A program made the position numbers and the translations under genes. A stretch of 64,000 nucleotides of DNA from Saccopteryx bilineata (lineage: Eukaryota; Chordata; Mammalia; Chiroptera; Emballonuridae): NCBI RefSeq assembly GCF_036850765.1, contig NC_089493.1:187645140-187709139 (forward strand), in the 5' to 3' direction. Below, one piece after another: positions 1 through 10,015 of the stretch. Every line of letters starts with the position of its first letter. The stretch's first letter is position 1. Under the pieces are notes generated by a model. It did not search any database. It had not been told where the DNA came from and saw nothing but the letters and a program-made list of their open reading frames with translations.

Positions 1-637
1 TCACTCTATAAGTTTAAGGAGTACAACATGATGGTTTGATTTGCATGTACTGTGAAGTGATTACCACAATAGGTTTAGTTGATATTCATAAGTTCATATA
101 GATAACATTAAAAGAAAAGATATTCTTGTGATGAGAACTCTTAGGATGGTGGGGGAGGGAAAACCTTTTTTCTTCTACTTCTCTAAGTTTTCCTTCTGGT
201 CCAATAACCATACTGACATGAAACGGAGCTAACAGGAAAAAATAACCAAATTTATTACAAATGAACATGCAGAATATATCAATTCTCCCTGAGATATGGG
301 GCCTTGGGACATATCTGGAAGATAAGGTTTATCTGATATTCTCTACTAAGGAGAAATCAGGAGAGGTCTAGGACTTCAAAGGCAATTCACAGGTGGGTGA
401 GAAAAAGCAAGTGCTTGGTAAGCAAATTGTTGCTGCACCATCCAGAACCACTGGATGTAGAGGGACGTCTATGAAAGGACATTGTAAAGTTTCTCTCTGC
501 CTGCCGCACTCAGTCTGTATTATGCTAAGGTGAAAGCCGCCTTGCTTTAAGCAGGTCCTTTGTCTAAATCCTTTTAGACAGCAGGATGGTTAAAGATTTC
601 TCCTGAGTCTTTTGATTCTTAAAAGTAACCCGTTTTA
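1..637. other. unannotated non-repetitive DNA
   Basis: No recognisable gene, repeat or RNA. The sequence is moderately AT-rich with stop codons in every frame. The last bases before 638 form the left target duplication of the SINE that follows. Confidence 0.5.
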
Positions 638-953
638 GCCTGACCAGGCAGTAGTGCAGTGGATAAAGCATTGGACTGGGACACAGAGGACCCAGGTTCA
701 AAACCCTGAGGTCACTGACTTGAATGTGGACTCATCCAACTTAAGCGCGGGCTCACCAGCTTGAGTGCAGGGTTGCTGGCTTGAGCATGTGATCATAGAC
801 ATGACCCCAGGGTGACTGGCTTGAGCAAGGAGTCGCTCGCTCTGCTGTAGCCCCCTGGTCAAAGCACATATGAGAAAGCAATCAATGAACAACTAAGGTG
901 CTGTGATAAAGAATTGATGCTTCTCATCTCTCTCTCTCCCTGTCTGTCTGTCC

Positions 954-990
<37 letters not shown>

Positions 991-1029
991 TCTCTGCACA
1001 CACACAAAAATAATAATAAAATAAAATTT
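638..1029 (+). mobile_element. SINE type B (tRNA-derived), sense
   Basis: Starts with the GCCTGACCAGG head and a tRNA-like pol III region: box A like GTGCAGTGGATAAAGC and box B like AGGTTCAAAACCC. The body contains GGTCAAAGCACATATGAG and a CT-rich tract at about 930-995, and it ends in an A-rich tail. Imperfect 16-bp target duplications (AAAGTAACCCGTTTTA at 622-637 and AAAATAACCTGTTTTA at 1030-1045) fix the ends. It landed just outside the DNA transposon starting at 1051. Confidence 0.88.
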
Positions 1030-1050
1030 AAAATAACCTGTTTTAAATAA

Positions 1051-1079
1051 CACTGGGGAACAAAATTTTTGTTGCATCC
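1051..1079 (+). repeat. left terminal inverted repeat of the CACTGGGGAAC transposon
   Basis: Begins CACTGGGGAAC, followed by an A/T-rich spacer and GTTGCATCC. The opposite end (about 3454-3494) reads CACTGGGGAAC, A/T-rich spacer, GTTGCATGAGG on the reverse strand. The match extends through the spacer length with a small indel. Confidence 0.8.
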
Positions 1080-1346
1080 ACAAAAACACTTGTTCTTACC
1101 TAATTCAAATGTGCTGACCTCAAATCTGACATTAGTTTTTCTCTGTAAGCTACAGTTTCTTTGCAATTCAAGATTTTAGGTTTTCATCTTACTTAAAATT
1201 TTCAACATTTAGTTTAACATAATGAAGCAGAATATTTTCTTGGGCATCATCTTTGTGAAAATATAATAATTTATATAATGCAATAAATACACTAAAAGAT
1301 ATGATTGCATCAGAATGTGTCTACACATATTAAAACACTTATTTTG

Positions 1347-1748
1347 GCCCTGGCCGGTTTGCTCAGTGGTAGAGCATCGGCCTGGTGTGCAGGAGTCCCG
1401 GGTTTGATTCCCAGCCAGGGCACATAGGAGAAGCGCCCATCTGCTTCTCCATCCCTCCCCCTCTCCTTCCTCTCTGTCTCTCTCTTCCCCTCCCACAGCC
1501 GAGGCTCCATTGGAGCAAGAGATGGCCCGGTCGCTGGGGATGGCTCCTTGGCCTCTGCCCCAGGCACTAGAGTGGCTCTTGTCGTGACAGAGCAGCGCTC
1601 CGGATGGGCAGAGCACTGCCCCCTGGTGGACGTGCCAGGTGGATCCCGGTTGGGTGCATGCGGGAGTCTGTGTGACTGCCTCCCTGTTTCCAGCTTCAGA
1701 AAAGTGCAGGAAAAAAAAAAAAAAACTAAAGAAAGAAAGAAAAAAAAA
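1347..1748 (+). mobile_element. SINE type A (tRNA-derived), sense, nested in the DNA transposon
   Basis: Head GCCCTGGCCGGTTTGCTCAG with box A (GCTCAGTGGTAGAGCATCGG) and box B (GGTTTGATTCC) of a tRNA-like promoter. The usual CACATAGGAGAAGCGCCCAT and CT-rich segments follow, and the tail is A-rich with GAAA units. Imperfect duplications ending in TTATTTT flank it. It splits the transposon's left arm from its gene, so it is younger. A slightly changed CTCF-like core (TGCCCCCTGGTGG) lies at about 1618-1630. Confidence 0.93.
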
Positions 1749-1854
1749 CCCATTTATTTTAATCATAAAATTTGTGCAAAACTTATTTAAATTCTATTCA
1801 GGCAAAAAATTTTGCGTTTGTAGCTCTTGCATTTGTGTACTTGTTGAGGACAAT

Positions 1855-3166
1855 CTAGTTTGATGTTCCAACATTAGTCTGCTCATCACTAACAGCTCCA
1901 AGATTTTGGGGAAACTTATGAAGATGACTGTTCAGGAAGTGAATCTTAATGCTCATGCTACATCCAATGTCGCAGAAAGCCAATAGCATCCTTTGAACCA
2001 GAAGTTCATAGTTTTCTGCTTTTTTGTTGCCAAGGAAGTTCTTTGTAACTACCACAAAAGACTGCCATGCTGCTTTCTCTTCCTTATTCATCTTCCTGGC
2101 AAATTCTTCGTCACGTATGAGGGTTCGAATTTGAGGTCCATTGAATACACCTGCTTTTATCTTCTCAAAAGACAAGGCAGGAAAAGCAGAAATAATATGT
2201 TGAAAGCATTCACTTTCTCTATTCAAAGCCTGACAAACTGCTTCATTAAGCCAAGTTTGATGTGAAATGGGGGAAAAATGATCCTGTCTCGATCAAATAC
2301 AGGTTCATTCACAATATTTTGCATCCCTACTTCCAGAGCTTCACGTTTCGGCCACTTCTTCTGTGTCCAGTGTTTCTCCCAAGCTCAGCTGTCCCACAAA
2401 CACAGAAAGCAAGGATACTTCGTGAAACCTCTCTGTTGCCCTAGCAGGAAATTTAGCATTTTAAGATCCACATAAATGATCCAGTTCTGTTCTTCAGACT
2501 TCAATAAGTTGAGGACAATTTTTATGTCATTATATTAACTCAGCTGCTTTCTTTGATAGGTCCAAATCTCTTACTAAGTCATTCAATACAGGTTGGCTAA
2601 ACTGCTGAGGGGTTAATGACTGCTTGGCATCAGAAGAAGACCCTTCAGATTCTACAACCATTTCCTCATGCATCTTATCAAAATACAGTTGGTCACCATG
2701 TTCACTTTCTTCGTCCTTAGAAGAAATAAAACCATTGAAAACTGGAACTGGGAGTGTCTCAGAGTGTGGGATAGGTCGTATTGCTGAAGAAATATTAGGA
2801 TATGTGATCATATGCGTTTGTTTGTTTTTGTTTTGTTTTTTTTGCAGATGCCCTTTGTATGGATCAGACAGAAATAACAGTCACTGCTGTAGTCCTTAGG
2901 TTCACGCCAAACCATGGGAATACCAAAAGACATTCCTTTGCGTTTTCCTTTTGTCCAGTCACGAAGCATTTCCTCACAATTATGACACATAATATGAGGA
3001 GCCCAATTCTTGTCTTGATTGCCAAGGGGAACTTGAAAATAGGCAATATATGCACGTGTACAAATGATGAAATATTGCGCCTTTGATGTTGAAGTGTGTA
3101 ACAGCCACATATACAAGAGAAGGTGTCAGGACTAGTCTTACATTTACGCCTACTCGAAGAAGCCAT
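1855..3166 (-). pseudogene. decayed transposase-like gene of the CACTGGGGAAC transposon
   Basis: Read on the minus strand, the relic starts with Met at 3166 (MASSSRRKCKTSPD). It continues after a frameshift near 3055 through a zinc-binding-looking block with CHNC, MVWREPKDY and CYFC motifs. A second shift near 2815 leads to a block with SAIRPIPHSE and LVRDLDLSKKAAEL, ending near 2530. From there it resumes with LKMLNFLLG, RGFTKYPCFLCLWDS, FHIKLGLMKQFV, and finally LGNKKAENYELLVQ and SIKIHFLNSHLHKFPQNLGA. One in-frame TGA follows LWDS, possibly CGA decay, and another frameshift lies near 2235. Compared with the family layout I remember, roughly 100 residues are missing at 2530 and the C-terminus is cut after the SDEQ motif. 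The family name and mechanism are not known to me. Its place between matching inverted ends argues that it is the element's transposase. It is non-functional. Confidence 0.8.
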
Positions 3167-3522
3167 GATTCAATCTTGAAACAAAATAAGAGGGTGTTTT
3201 TATCAGATAATCATTTTTTACATTTAAAAACAACTACAGTTATGTAAAAATGATGTTTGTAAAACATTAATTGCCTTGTGGTTATGTTCAATCCAAGAGT
3301 CATTGCCCTTTAACTCCAATTTAAAAACCAGTGCATGCCATTAACTGTAACAAAAAAAAAAATTAAAGTTGCATAAAAATTAGAGCATGCACCAAGAAAC
3401 GGATTTCAGATTTGGAATCAAGGATGCAGAAGTATATAGAAACAGTTCTAAAACCTCATGCAACAGAAAATGGAAAAAAAATCGTTCCCCAGTGAATTAA
3501 TATCCCCAAAAGGCATATTTTG

Positions 3523-3900
3523 GCCCTGGCCAGTTGATTCAGTGGTAGAGCGTCAGCCTGGCGTGCAGGGGTCCTGGGTTCAATTCCCGGCCAGGGCACA
3601 TAGGAGAAGCACCCATCTGCTCCTCCACCCCTCCCCCTCTCCTTCCTCTCTGTCTCTCTCTTCCCCTCCCACAGCCAGGGCTCTATTGGAGCAAAGTTGG
3701 CCTGGGCGCTGAGGATGGCTCTATGGCCTCTGCCTCAGGTGCTAGAATGGCTCTGGTTGCAACAGAGCAATGCCCCAGATGGGCAGAGCATCGCCCCCTG
3801 GTGGGCATGCTGGGTGGATCCCAGTCGGGTGCATGCGGGAGTCTGTCTGACTGCCTCCCTGTTTCCAACTTCAGAAAAATACAAAAACAAAAAAAGAAAA
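3523..3900 (+). mobile_element. SINE type A, sense, perfect 15-bp target duplication
   Basis: Full-length copy with the GCCCTGGCCAGTTG head, box A at about 3537-3556 and box B (GGTTCAATTCC) near 3577. A CACATAGGAGAAGC segment, a CT-rich tract and an A-rich tail with AAAAAC units follow. The duplication AAAAGGCATATTTTG is identical at 3508-3522 and 3901-3915, so the insertion is relatively young. Confidence 0.95.
3792..3806 (-). promoter_or_regulatory. CTCF-like core motif inside SINE A
   Basis: The plus strand reads CGCCCCCTGGTGGGC. Its reverse complement GCCCACCAGGGGGCG fits the CTCF core CCASYAGRKGGC at every position. Binding is inference. Confidence 0.5.
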
Positions 3901-3959
3901 AAAAGGCATATTTTGGGGTGGCAAACTTTACTTCCACCCCAGGATTCATTCTCTTCACG

Positions 3960-4475
3960 ACTTTTCTATATATCACAGGACTGTGTTAACTCTAGTCATC
4001 ATGCTGTCCTTATTCACCCTAGTACATAATTATTTTGTAACTGGAAGTTTGCATCTGTGACTACCTGCCTCCAATTCTTCCTCCCCCAGCCTCTCGTCTC
4101 TACCAACCACATATGTCATCTCTTTTTTCTTGAGGTTCATGTTTTTTGTGGTTTGTAGATTTCACGTCTGTGTGAAATCATATGTATTTGGCTTTCTCTC
4201 AGCGTAATGACTTCAAGGTCCATCCTAGTCATCTGAAAAGATGGGGTTTCTTCCTTTTTACAGCTAAGTAATTAACAATGGAATTCTAAATTGCTATATA
4301 TCTTCTTTATCCATTCATCTGTCATTGGACACTTAGGTTGTTTCCATATCTTGGCTATGGCAAATAATACCGCCATGAACATGGGAGGGCAGAGACCTTT
4401 CCAAGTTAGCGCTTTTGTTTTCTTCAGATAAATACCCTGAAATAGAATTACTGGATCATATGGTAGTTCGATTTT
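3960..4475 (-). mobile_element. L1 LINE 3' region, antisense
   Basis: Reads as the reverse complement of a mammalian L1 3' end. Diagnostic pieces are GGACACTTAGGTTGTTTCC near 4328, TTGGCTATGGCAAATAAT, ATAAATACCCTGAAATAGAA and ATCATATGGTAGTT near 4456. The upstream part (Tyr-poor, CATGCTGTCC, CTCTACCAACCACATA) matches the same family's 3' UTR. The 5' part is missing and a type C SINE is inserted at its right edge. Confidence 0.88.
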
Positions 4476-4490
4476 TACAAAGACATTTTT

Positions 4491-4700
4491 TTTATTTTAA
4501 TTTTAATTTTTTATTTATTCATTTTTAGAGAGGAGAGGGAGAGACAGAGAGAGAGAGAAGAAAGAGAGAGAGAAGGGGAGGAGGAGCTGGAAGCATCAAC
4601 TCCCATATGTGCCTTGACCAGGCAAGCCCAGGGTTTCGAACCGGCGACCTCAGCATTTCCAGGTCAACGCTTTATCCACTGTGCCACCACAGGTCAGGCC
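4491..4700 (-). mobile_element. SINE type C (tRNA-derived), antisense
   Basis: The reverse complement starts GGCCTGACCTGTGGTGGCAC, with tRNA-like boxes around CAGTGGATAAAGCG and CCGGTTCGAAACCC. Then come TGGTCAAGGCACATATGGGA, a GA/CT-rich tract and a T/A-rich tail at the left end. The duplication TACAAAGACATTTTT is perfect at 4476-4490 and 4701-4715. Confidence 0.93.
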
Positions 4701-4715
4701 TACAAAGACATTTTT

Positions 4716-5506
4716 AAAATGTGACATCTGCATGTCATTTCCAGCTGTTTTTGTGGCTGCAATGCAACAACACCTCTGCCATCCTTCTCACAGCCTCCGT
4801 GGGGCTGCCTCTCATAGAAGTTTTGTGCCAAGGCCGTTGCTTTGATGGCAGTTCTGAAGACAGCTGCCTTCCATGCCTGGGCCAGTGTCGCAGAATAAAG
4901 ACACCACGGGCATAGCATTGGGGTTGCCCATACGGTGGACCTAGAGGGGGGAGCTAAGAAGGTCAGCCCTATAGAAATATGCAGAAATCTGGGAAAGGTA
5001 GATTTTTCCCCAAAGATGTGTATCTTCACTATACATATGATTGGGAAGATAAACCCAGCTGACACCTGGGTACCACAGAATCCTAGATGTTTGCCTGAAC
5101 AGCTTTTCTCACAAATAGTTTATTTTGGTGTGCACCCCCAGTGTCGCTGTTGGCTCAGAACAGGTGCATGTCTCAGCATCGTGGAATCTCAGCTCTCGAT
5201 CGTTGAGACTGGCTCACCCCAGGGACTCACTGTGCCGGTGAGGACAAAAGCCATGCACTGTTATTGGCAGAACCGAGAGCAGAACTGAACTGACCCAGCT
5301 ATCTGATGCAAGAGTGCTATTCAATCTATTGGGTTGCTTCCATTTCAAACGATAATGACCTTTTACTTAAGTACTTAGTCATCACTTTTGCTAAGTTTTA
5401 TGCGTTCGAGCCCTTTATATATATTCATTTAGAGTACTCGGACCCTGAAAATCTATTGGATGTCGTGGAAATAAAAAGAGAGACAAAGTCAAACTTGACT
5501 CAGAGA
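4716..5506. other. unannotated DNA
   Basis: No repeat family or gene recognised. A 117-residue open frame on the plus strand (4935-5288) and a 121-residue one on the minus strand (4700-5065) match nothing I know and show no domain-like pattern. They are treated as chance frames. Confidence 0.45.
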
Positions 5507-5514
5507 GGTTAGGA

Positions 5515-5845
5515 CAGGGGTCCCCAAACTACGGCCCGCGGGCCACATGCGGCCCCCTGAGGCCATTAACCCGGCCCCCGCTGCACTTCTGGAAGGGGCA
5601 CCTCTTTCATTGGTGGTCAGTGAGAGGAGTATAGTTCCCATTGAAATACTGGTCAGTTTGTTGATTTAAATTTACTTGTTCTTTATTTTAAATATTGTAC
5701 GTGTTCCCGTTTTGTTTTTTTACTTTAAAATAAGATATGTGCAATGTGCATAGGGATTTGTTCATAGTTTTTTTTATAGTCCGGCCCTCCAACGGTCTGA
5801 GGGACAGTGAACTGGCCCCCTGTGTAAAAAGTTTGGGGACCCCTG
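5515..5845. mobile_element. non-autonomous hAT transposon (331 bp) with perfect 8-bp duplication
   Basis: Terminal inverted repeats CAGGGGTCCCCAAACT and AGTTTGGGGACCCCTG are perfect over 16 bases. The target duplication GGTTAGGA is identical at 5507-5514 and 5846-5853, the 8-bp size typical of hAT. Inner sequence (CGGCCCGCGGGCCACATGCG, TCATTGGTGGTCAGTGAGAG) matches a widespread mammalian non-autonomous hAT family. No transposase is encoded. Confidence 0.95.
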
Positions 5846-5853
5846 GGTTAGGA

Positions 5854-7482
5854 GATGGGCTCAGACTGATTCTAGAATTAAGAACACGAGGCAGGTGTCA
5901 TACTGTCTCAGTGTTAACAAGTGGATGGCCACACAAAGAGATGCATTTGAATGTCTGAGGACAGTCGCAAGGTTTTCAAACTCTGCAAGGGCGCACATTT
6001 GAAACCATGAGAAGGGAAGTGAGAGAGGTTCCGACTCCAAAGGCATGTTCATGGCTTCAGTTCAGGAAAGTTTCACAAGATTTGACTTCTCATTGCCCTA
6101 CAGTGGAAGTGGTAGAAAAAGCATTTTTGTTAAACAGATGCAAAACTAAGTTTAAAAAAAAAATAGCGATGGCAACAAAAGTAACTCAATTTCTGTCCTC
6201 CTAGGACAGAAATCTCACCAGGACCTCCAAAAAGAAAAAAAAAAAAACTGGAAAATTGAAATAGCATAGACTTGCCCTTAATTGCAGAGAAAAATAGCAA
6301 CACTCTGCACAGCCAAAGACTACTAAGTGTTAAGCATTTTTACATATGATCTCTCCTTTAATAATTATGTCTCTTGAGGGATACAGAATACTTAGCAAGG
6401 ACGGAAAGTTCACCCCCAAGCCAAGAAAATGACATAATGTTAAAATAAGTGATGGATCAGAATTGAGCTCACTAGTCAGTTTCTCCATTTTTATACACAT
6501 CTTTTTCTTCTATGATTATGAACAGCACTGAGAGAAAACGGGCATTTGGCAGGAAAAGAAAAAAAAAAACCTGAATGGCCCTGATTCTGTCTCACATCAC
6601 CTAAATTAAAAGACATTCAAAGATGATAGGTGGCTATAACAGGACAAAATGTAGCAGGATTCTGACATACATTTGGCTGATTTCTCATGGCAACGTTATG
6701 ACTTCAGCAACTGGATGTAATAACAAGAATTTGAGGAAACGCAAAATCATAAAATCCAATCAGTGCCAGGCCACTGAGAATGCATAGAGATTCGTAAAGC
6801 AAGGGCACAAACTCTGATCTAGGGTTCAAATGCTGTCTATTCCATAAATCAAGAGTGAGTTTATTGTGTGTTTTAACGTATTCCTCGAAGGCTCCGAGCT
6901 TTGATCTTTGGCTTCCTCTTCTGTCTGTAGATTGTGGACAGCGCCTGCTGAGGGGGTGGGAAGTGGCCCCTTCTGTCACCAGTCATAGAAAAACCAAGTC
7001 CAAAGCCGGACATGAACATTTCTGCTACCATAAAGTTCTGAAAGCAACGGTGCTTATCTCACTCACTCTGTTTGCCAAGCAATGCAAATTCAAGTGGCTC
7101 TCATTTTACCCACGATTGCTTCCATTTAGAGGACTCTCGATGGCATATATATGTGAAAATCGTATATTTAAGAGAACACATTATTTAAATTGACTTGAAT
7201 ACATTTTAAAAACCCATTACCAACACTATACTTTTTTGATTTTCTTTTGGACAATGAGTTTTTCCATCTTGACAATAGGAATGCGACCCTGTTGAGTAAC
7301 GATGGCTGCGTGTGACAAAGCCGTCCTCTGGGCTGGGCCGTGGAAACATGTGCGTTGATAAAGTGACAAGACATTATCTTTGGCAATGCCGTGTGGGGCC
7401 TGACCACTGCATATAGTATTTGACATCCCAGTGTGGAATTTTGAGGGAGAGGTGGATAGGTACACAGGTTATCCTGACACTG
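5854..7482. other. unannotated DNA
   Basis: No recognisable gene or repeat apart from short A-runs near 6150 and 6235. Open frames are short and unsupported. Confidence 0.45.
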
Positions 7483-7484
7483 TA

Positions 7485-7984
7485 CAGCTAGTGCTCGACT
7501 TACAACCACAATTGGTTCCGACAGACCGGTCGTAACACGATTTGGTCATTAAGTTGAGTAGGCTATATGTACAGTACTGTGAAATGATGTTATAAAAATC
7601 TTTAAGTCATATTTTATCATAATTTTCTTTCCTCCTCGCACTGCTTACTTACCTTCATTTTCGTGTCGGGATCAATGGCCTTTCTTTCCTTCTTGGCAGA
7701 ATGAGGCGTAGACAAAGACCATTTCCTCTTGGTAGACATCTTGGGAGGGGTTTGATGAAAAATATCTAAGACACAAAACACAAACTGCTGTACCGAGTCT
7801 GGGATAACAGTTGAAATGGTTGGTGCACGCGGAGATGGTAGTGCTGTCCGAAGCTGGTCCACACTGTCGTATGCCCAGCTGGGCAATGCTTGCACTGCCA
7901 GATGCGGAGCAGTCATGGCTAGCGATTGTGGTCATAAAGTCAAATGGTCGTAAGTTGCATAGGTCGTAAGTCGATCAATACCTG
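7485..7984 (-). mobile_element. Tigger-like (Tc1/mariner, pogo group) non-autonomous transposon, 500 bp
   Basis: Flanked by TA on both sides (7483-7484 and 7985-7986), the mariner-type target. The ends start CAG and end CTG. Inverted termini share the CGACTTACRACC core: CAGCTAGTGCTCGACTTACA on the left, CAGGTATTGATCGACTTACG on the reverse strand at the right. The interior keeps a short N-terminal transposase-like piece on the minus strand, so this is an internally deleted derivative. Confidence 0.85.
7617..7739 (-). pseudogene. N-terminal stub of a Tigger/pogo transposase
   Basis: A minus-strand frame starting with Met at 7739 reads MSTKRKWSLSTPHSAKKERK, followed by a short lysine-rich stretch that includes a KMKVS motif. 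It then stops after about 40 residues. A basic N-terminus followed by a motif of this kind is how pogo-type CENP-B/HTH DNA-binding domains begin. The rest of that domain and the DDE catalytic domain are absent because of the internal deletion, so it cannot act as a transposase. Confidence 0.6.
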
Positions 7985-7986
7985 TA

Positions 7987-9035
7987 TAGGAGTAAACCTC
8001 CTTCCTCCTCCCACCCAGTTCTTGTCTACCTGTGCACATATTAAAATTCTCTGTGGATATCAGCAACAATCTCCCTCCACTGCATCCATGCTGAATCATG
8101 TGAGCATGGGTCCTACATTTGCAGCAAAGCAACCCCATCTCCAGTGCAATGGTTCCCTTTAGTTTGCCCCATGTGCCTGGATAGGTCTGGGACTTGCATT
8201 AAAATATTAAGATGGGTTCTGGCCAATGCTACTTGAAGGAATATGCCTTTTTCCCCTGTGGGTTTGGCCTTTACACCCAACTTTAAGAAAAGTTTAAGCA
8301 TTAACTGGGATGATTCCTTAGAGGGCATTTCTCCTTGGGGTACTTTTTAATGTTATAACCACATATATAATTCTTTCTGGCTTTTCTCACAAGGAGAAAA
8401 AGAGGGTGTTAGCATTTTATTTTAAAGGCTGTCTCTCTGCATTTTATTATATAAATCAGTTTCCTTGCTGGAGTCAAAGGTCACTCCTCCTGCTGCATAA
8501 CAATACTCTCGGACTAATATTAAAAGCTGGCTTCATTTTACTTTGTAATATGAAGCTTCACTTTCGAATTAATAGCATCCAAAAGGCAGCTGCCCACATA
8601 ATGAGTTCCTCTTAAACAAAATGGGAAAACACACATTTATCAAACAATTTTCAGTATGGAGGCTTCAGTTTTGATCTCATCAAAAAAACTTCAGCCAATC
8701 GGGCTATTACTTGTGAAAGATGCCAGTTCCACGGGACTGACAGAATGTTGAATAGCCAATGAGTTTATTCTTGCTTATTATATTTCTAGGACCCTTGATA
8801 ATGTGGAGAAGAGGGGAAGAATGTGGCTTTTTAAAAAAAATATTTTCTAAGCCAGTGTTGAAGAAGCCGTGTCAAAACTGAGAAATATATTTGTAAAGAA
8901 AATTGTGTACTTCCTGGGTGCTCTCACATGATGAATGACTAAGGCAAAATTCAATTTGTCTCACTATCAGTGCCATGTATTCTAAGTGTTCTTTGGTGGA
9001 TTTTATGTCCATGGTGATGCTAGAAATGGAAGCTT
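7987..9035. other. unannotated DNA
   Basis: No repeat family or coding segment recognised. AT-rich, with a poly-A-like run near 8834. Confidence 0.45.
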
Positions 9036-9050
9036 TCTCTTTTGCCTTTT

Positions 9051-9388
9051 TTTTTAATCAAGTGAAAGGCAAGGAGGTAGAGAAACCGACTCTGCATGCG
9101 CCCCAACTGGGATCCACCTGGCAAACCCCGTCTGGGGCTGATGTTCTGCACATCTGGGGATGCTGCTCTGTTGATTGGCAACAGAGCTATTTTAGTGCCT
9201 AAGGCAAAGCCATGGAGCCATCCTCAAGACTTAGAGCTAATTTGCTCATTTAAGCCATGGCTACAGGAGGTGAAGGTAGGGGTGGAGAAGCAGATGGCAG
9301 CTTTTCCTGTGTGATCTGACCTGGAATCAAACCCAGGACTTCCACATGCTGAGCCAATGCTGTACGGCTGAGCCACCCAGCCAGGGCC
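9051..9388 (-). mobile_element. SINE type A, antisense, diverged
   Basis: Left end is a poly-T remnant. The body reads as the reverse complement of SINE A: GGATCCACCTGGCAAACCC, GGAGAAGCAGATGGCAGC, and the head complement GCCACCCAGCCAGGGCC at the right. The duplication TCTCTTTTGCCTTTT (9036-9050) pairs with TCTCTTTAGCCTTTT (9389-9403), one difference. The many substitutions show an older copy. Confidence 0.92.
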
Positions 9389-9403
9389 TCTCTTTAGCCT
9401 TTT

Positions 9404-9957
9404 GTGCATTATCTTTGTACAATGGGTCTCTGTACGCAGTGGAACCTAGTACCAGCCTGGACATGAACTATTCCCTCAGGGCTGACCTCAGTTTCAGCTG
9501 CTGAGGGCAAGATCTTTCCTGTGGGTTGCGTGTCTCCCTGTGCAAACAGTGTTAGAGTATAGTTAGTTTACAAAATTAGGTGAGACTTCTTACCAATATC
9601 TGTACATATATTTTTCTTTCCCTTCCTCTGATACATTTCCAAAGTGAACACTGCACTCCCTTAGCTTACGATTCTTGAGAGCATCATTTTCGAGTAATTT
9701 ATTAAAGTAGAGAAAGAATGTGTGGTCAATCCATCTACATGCCCAACTGCAATTTCCTTTTCTTATTGCATTTGATGTTTAATTGCAAACACTGAGAAGA
9801 AATTGACCCAGAGAAGTCTTGCCAATCCAACCCACAAGGAAAAAGCCGTTGCCACTTCTGTCAATTTGATTGATAAGGAAACTAGCTCCTTAATTTTTCA
9901 GGTGGTTTTTCTCTCATCCCAATGAACCTGCCAATCAAATTCAAGAGACAGGCAAGA

Positions 9958-9958
<1 letters not shown>
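9404..9958. other. unannotated DNA
   Basis: No recognisable gene or repeat between the SINE and the microsatellite. Confidence 0.45.

Positions 9959-10013
<55 letters not shown>
9959..10013. repeat. compound (TA)n(CA)n microsatellite
   Basis: About 13 TA units run directly into about 15 CA units with no interruption. The pure array is likely length-variable between individuals. Confidence 0.97.

Positions 10014-10015
<2 letters not shown>

Larger units (their letters stand above)
1051..3494 (-). mobile_element. DNA transposon with CACTGGGGAAC inverted ends
   Basis: Both ends carry the same inverted terminus: CACTGGGGAAC at 1051-1061, and the same 11 bases in reverse complement at 3484-3494. 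A further shared GTTGCAT lies just inside each end. Between them lies a decayed minus-strand transposase-like gene (1855-3166), and a type A SINE was inserted later at 1347-1748. Without the SINE the element is about 2.0 kb. Flanks are AT-rich (AAATAA before, AATTAA after) and no target duplication is unambiguous. A CACTG start recalls the CMC group (CACTA, Chapaev), but the superfamily assignment is tentative. I recall closely similar proteins mainly as uncharacterised genes in arthropods and cnidarians, which would make horizontal origin possible. Confidence 0.78.

Noticed and set aside
1365..1420. tRNA gene (box A and box B present)
   Set aside because: The tRNA-like sequence is the head of a SINE, repeated many times in the window, and does not fold into a clean cloverleaf.
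1209..1766. 185- and 147-residue minus-strand frames
   Set aside because: Both are translations of the SINE A at 1347-1748 plus flanks, with no domain and no conservation expected.
4700..5288. overlapping 121- and 117-residue frames as a possible retrocopy
   Set aside because: No recognisable protein family and no poly(A) or target duplications.
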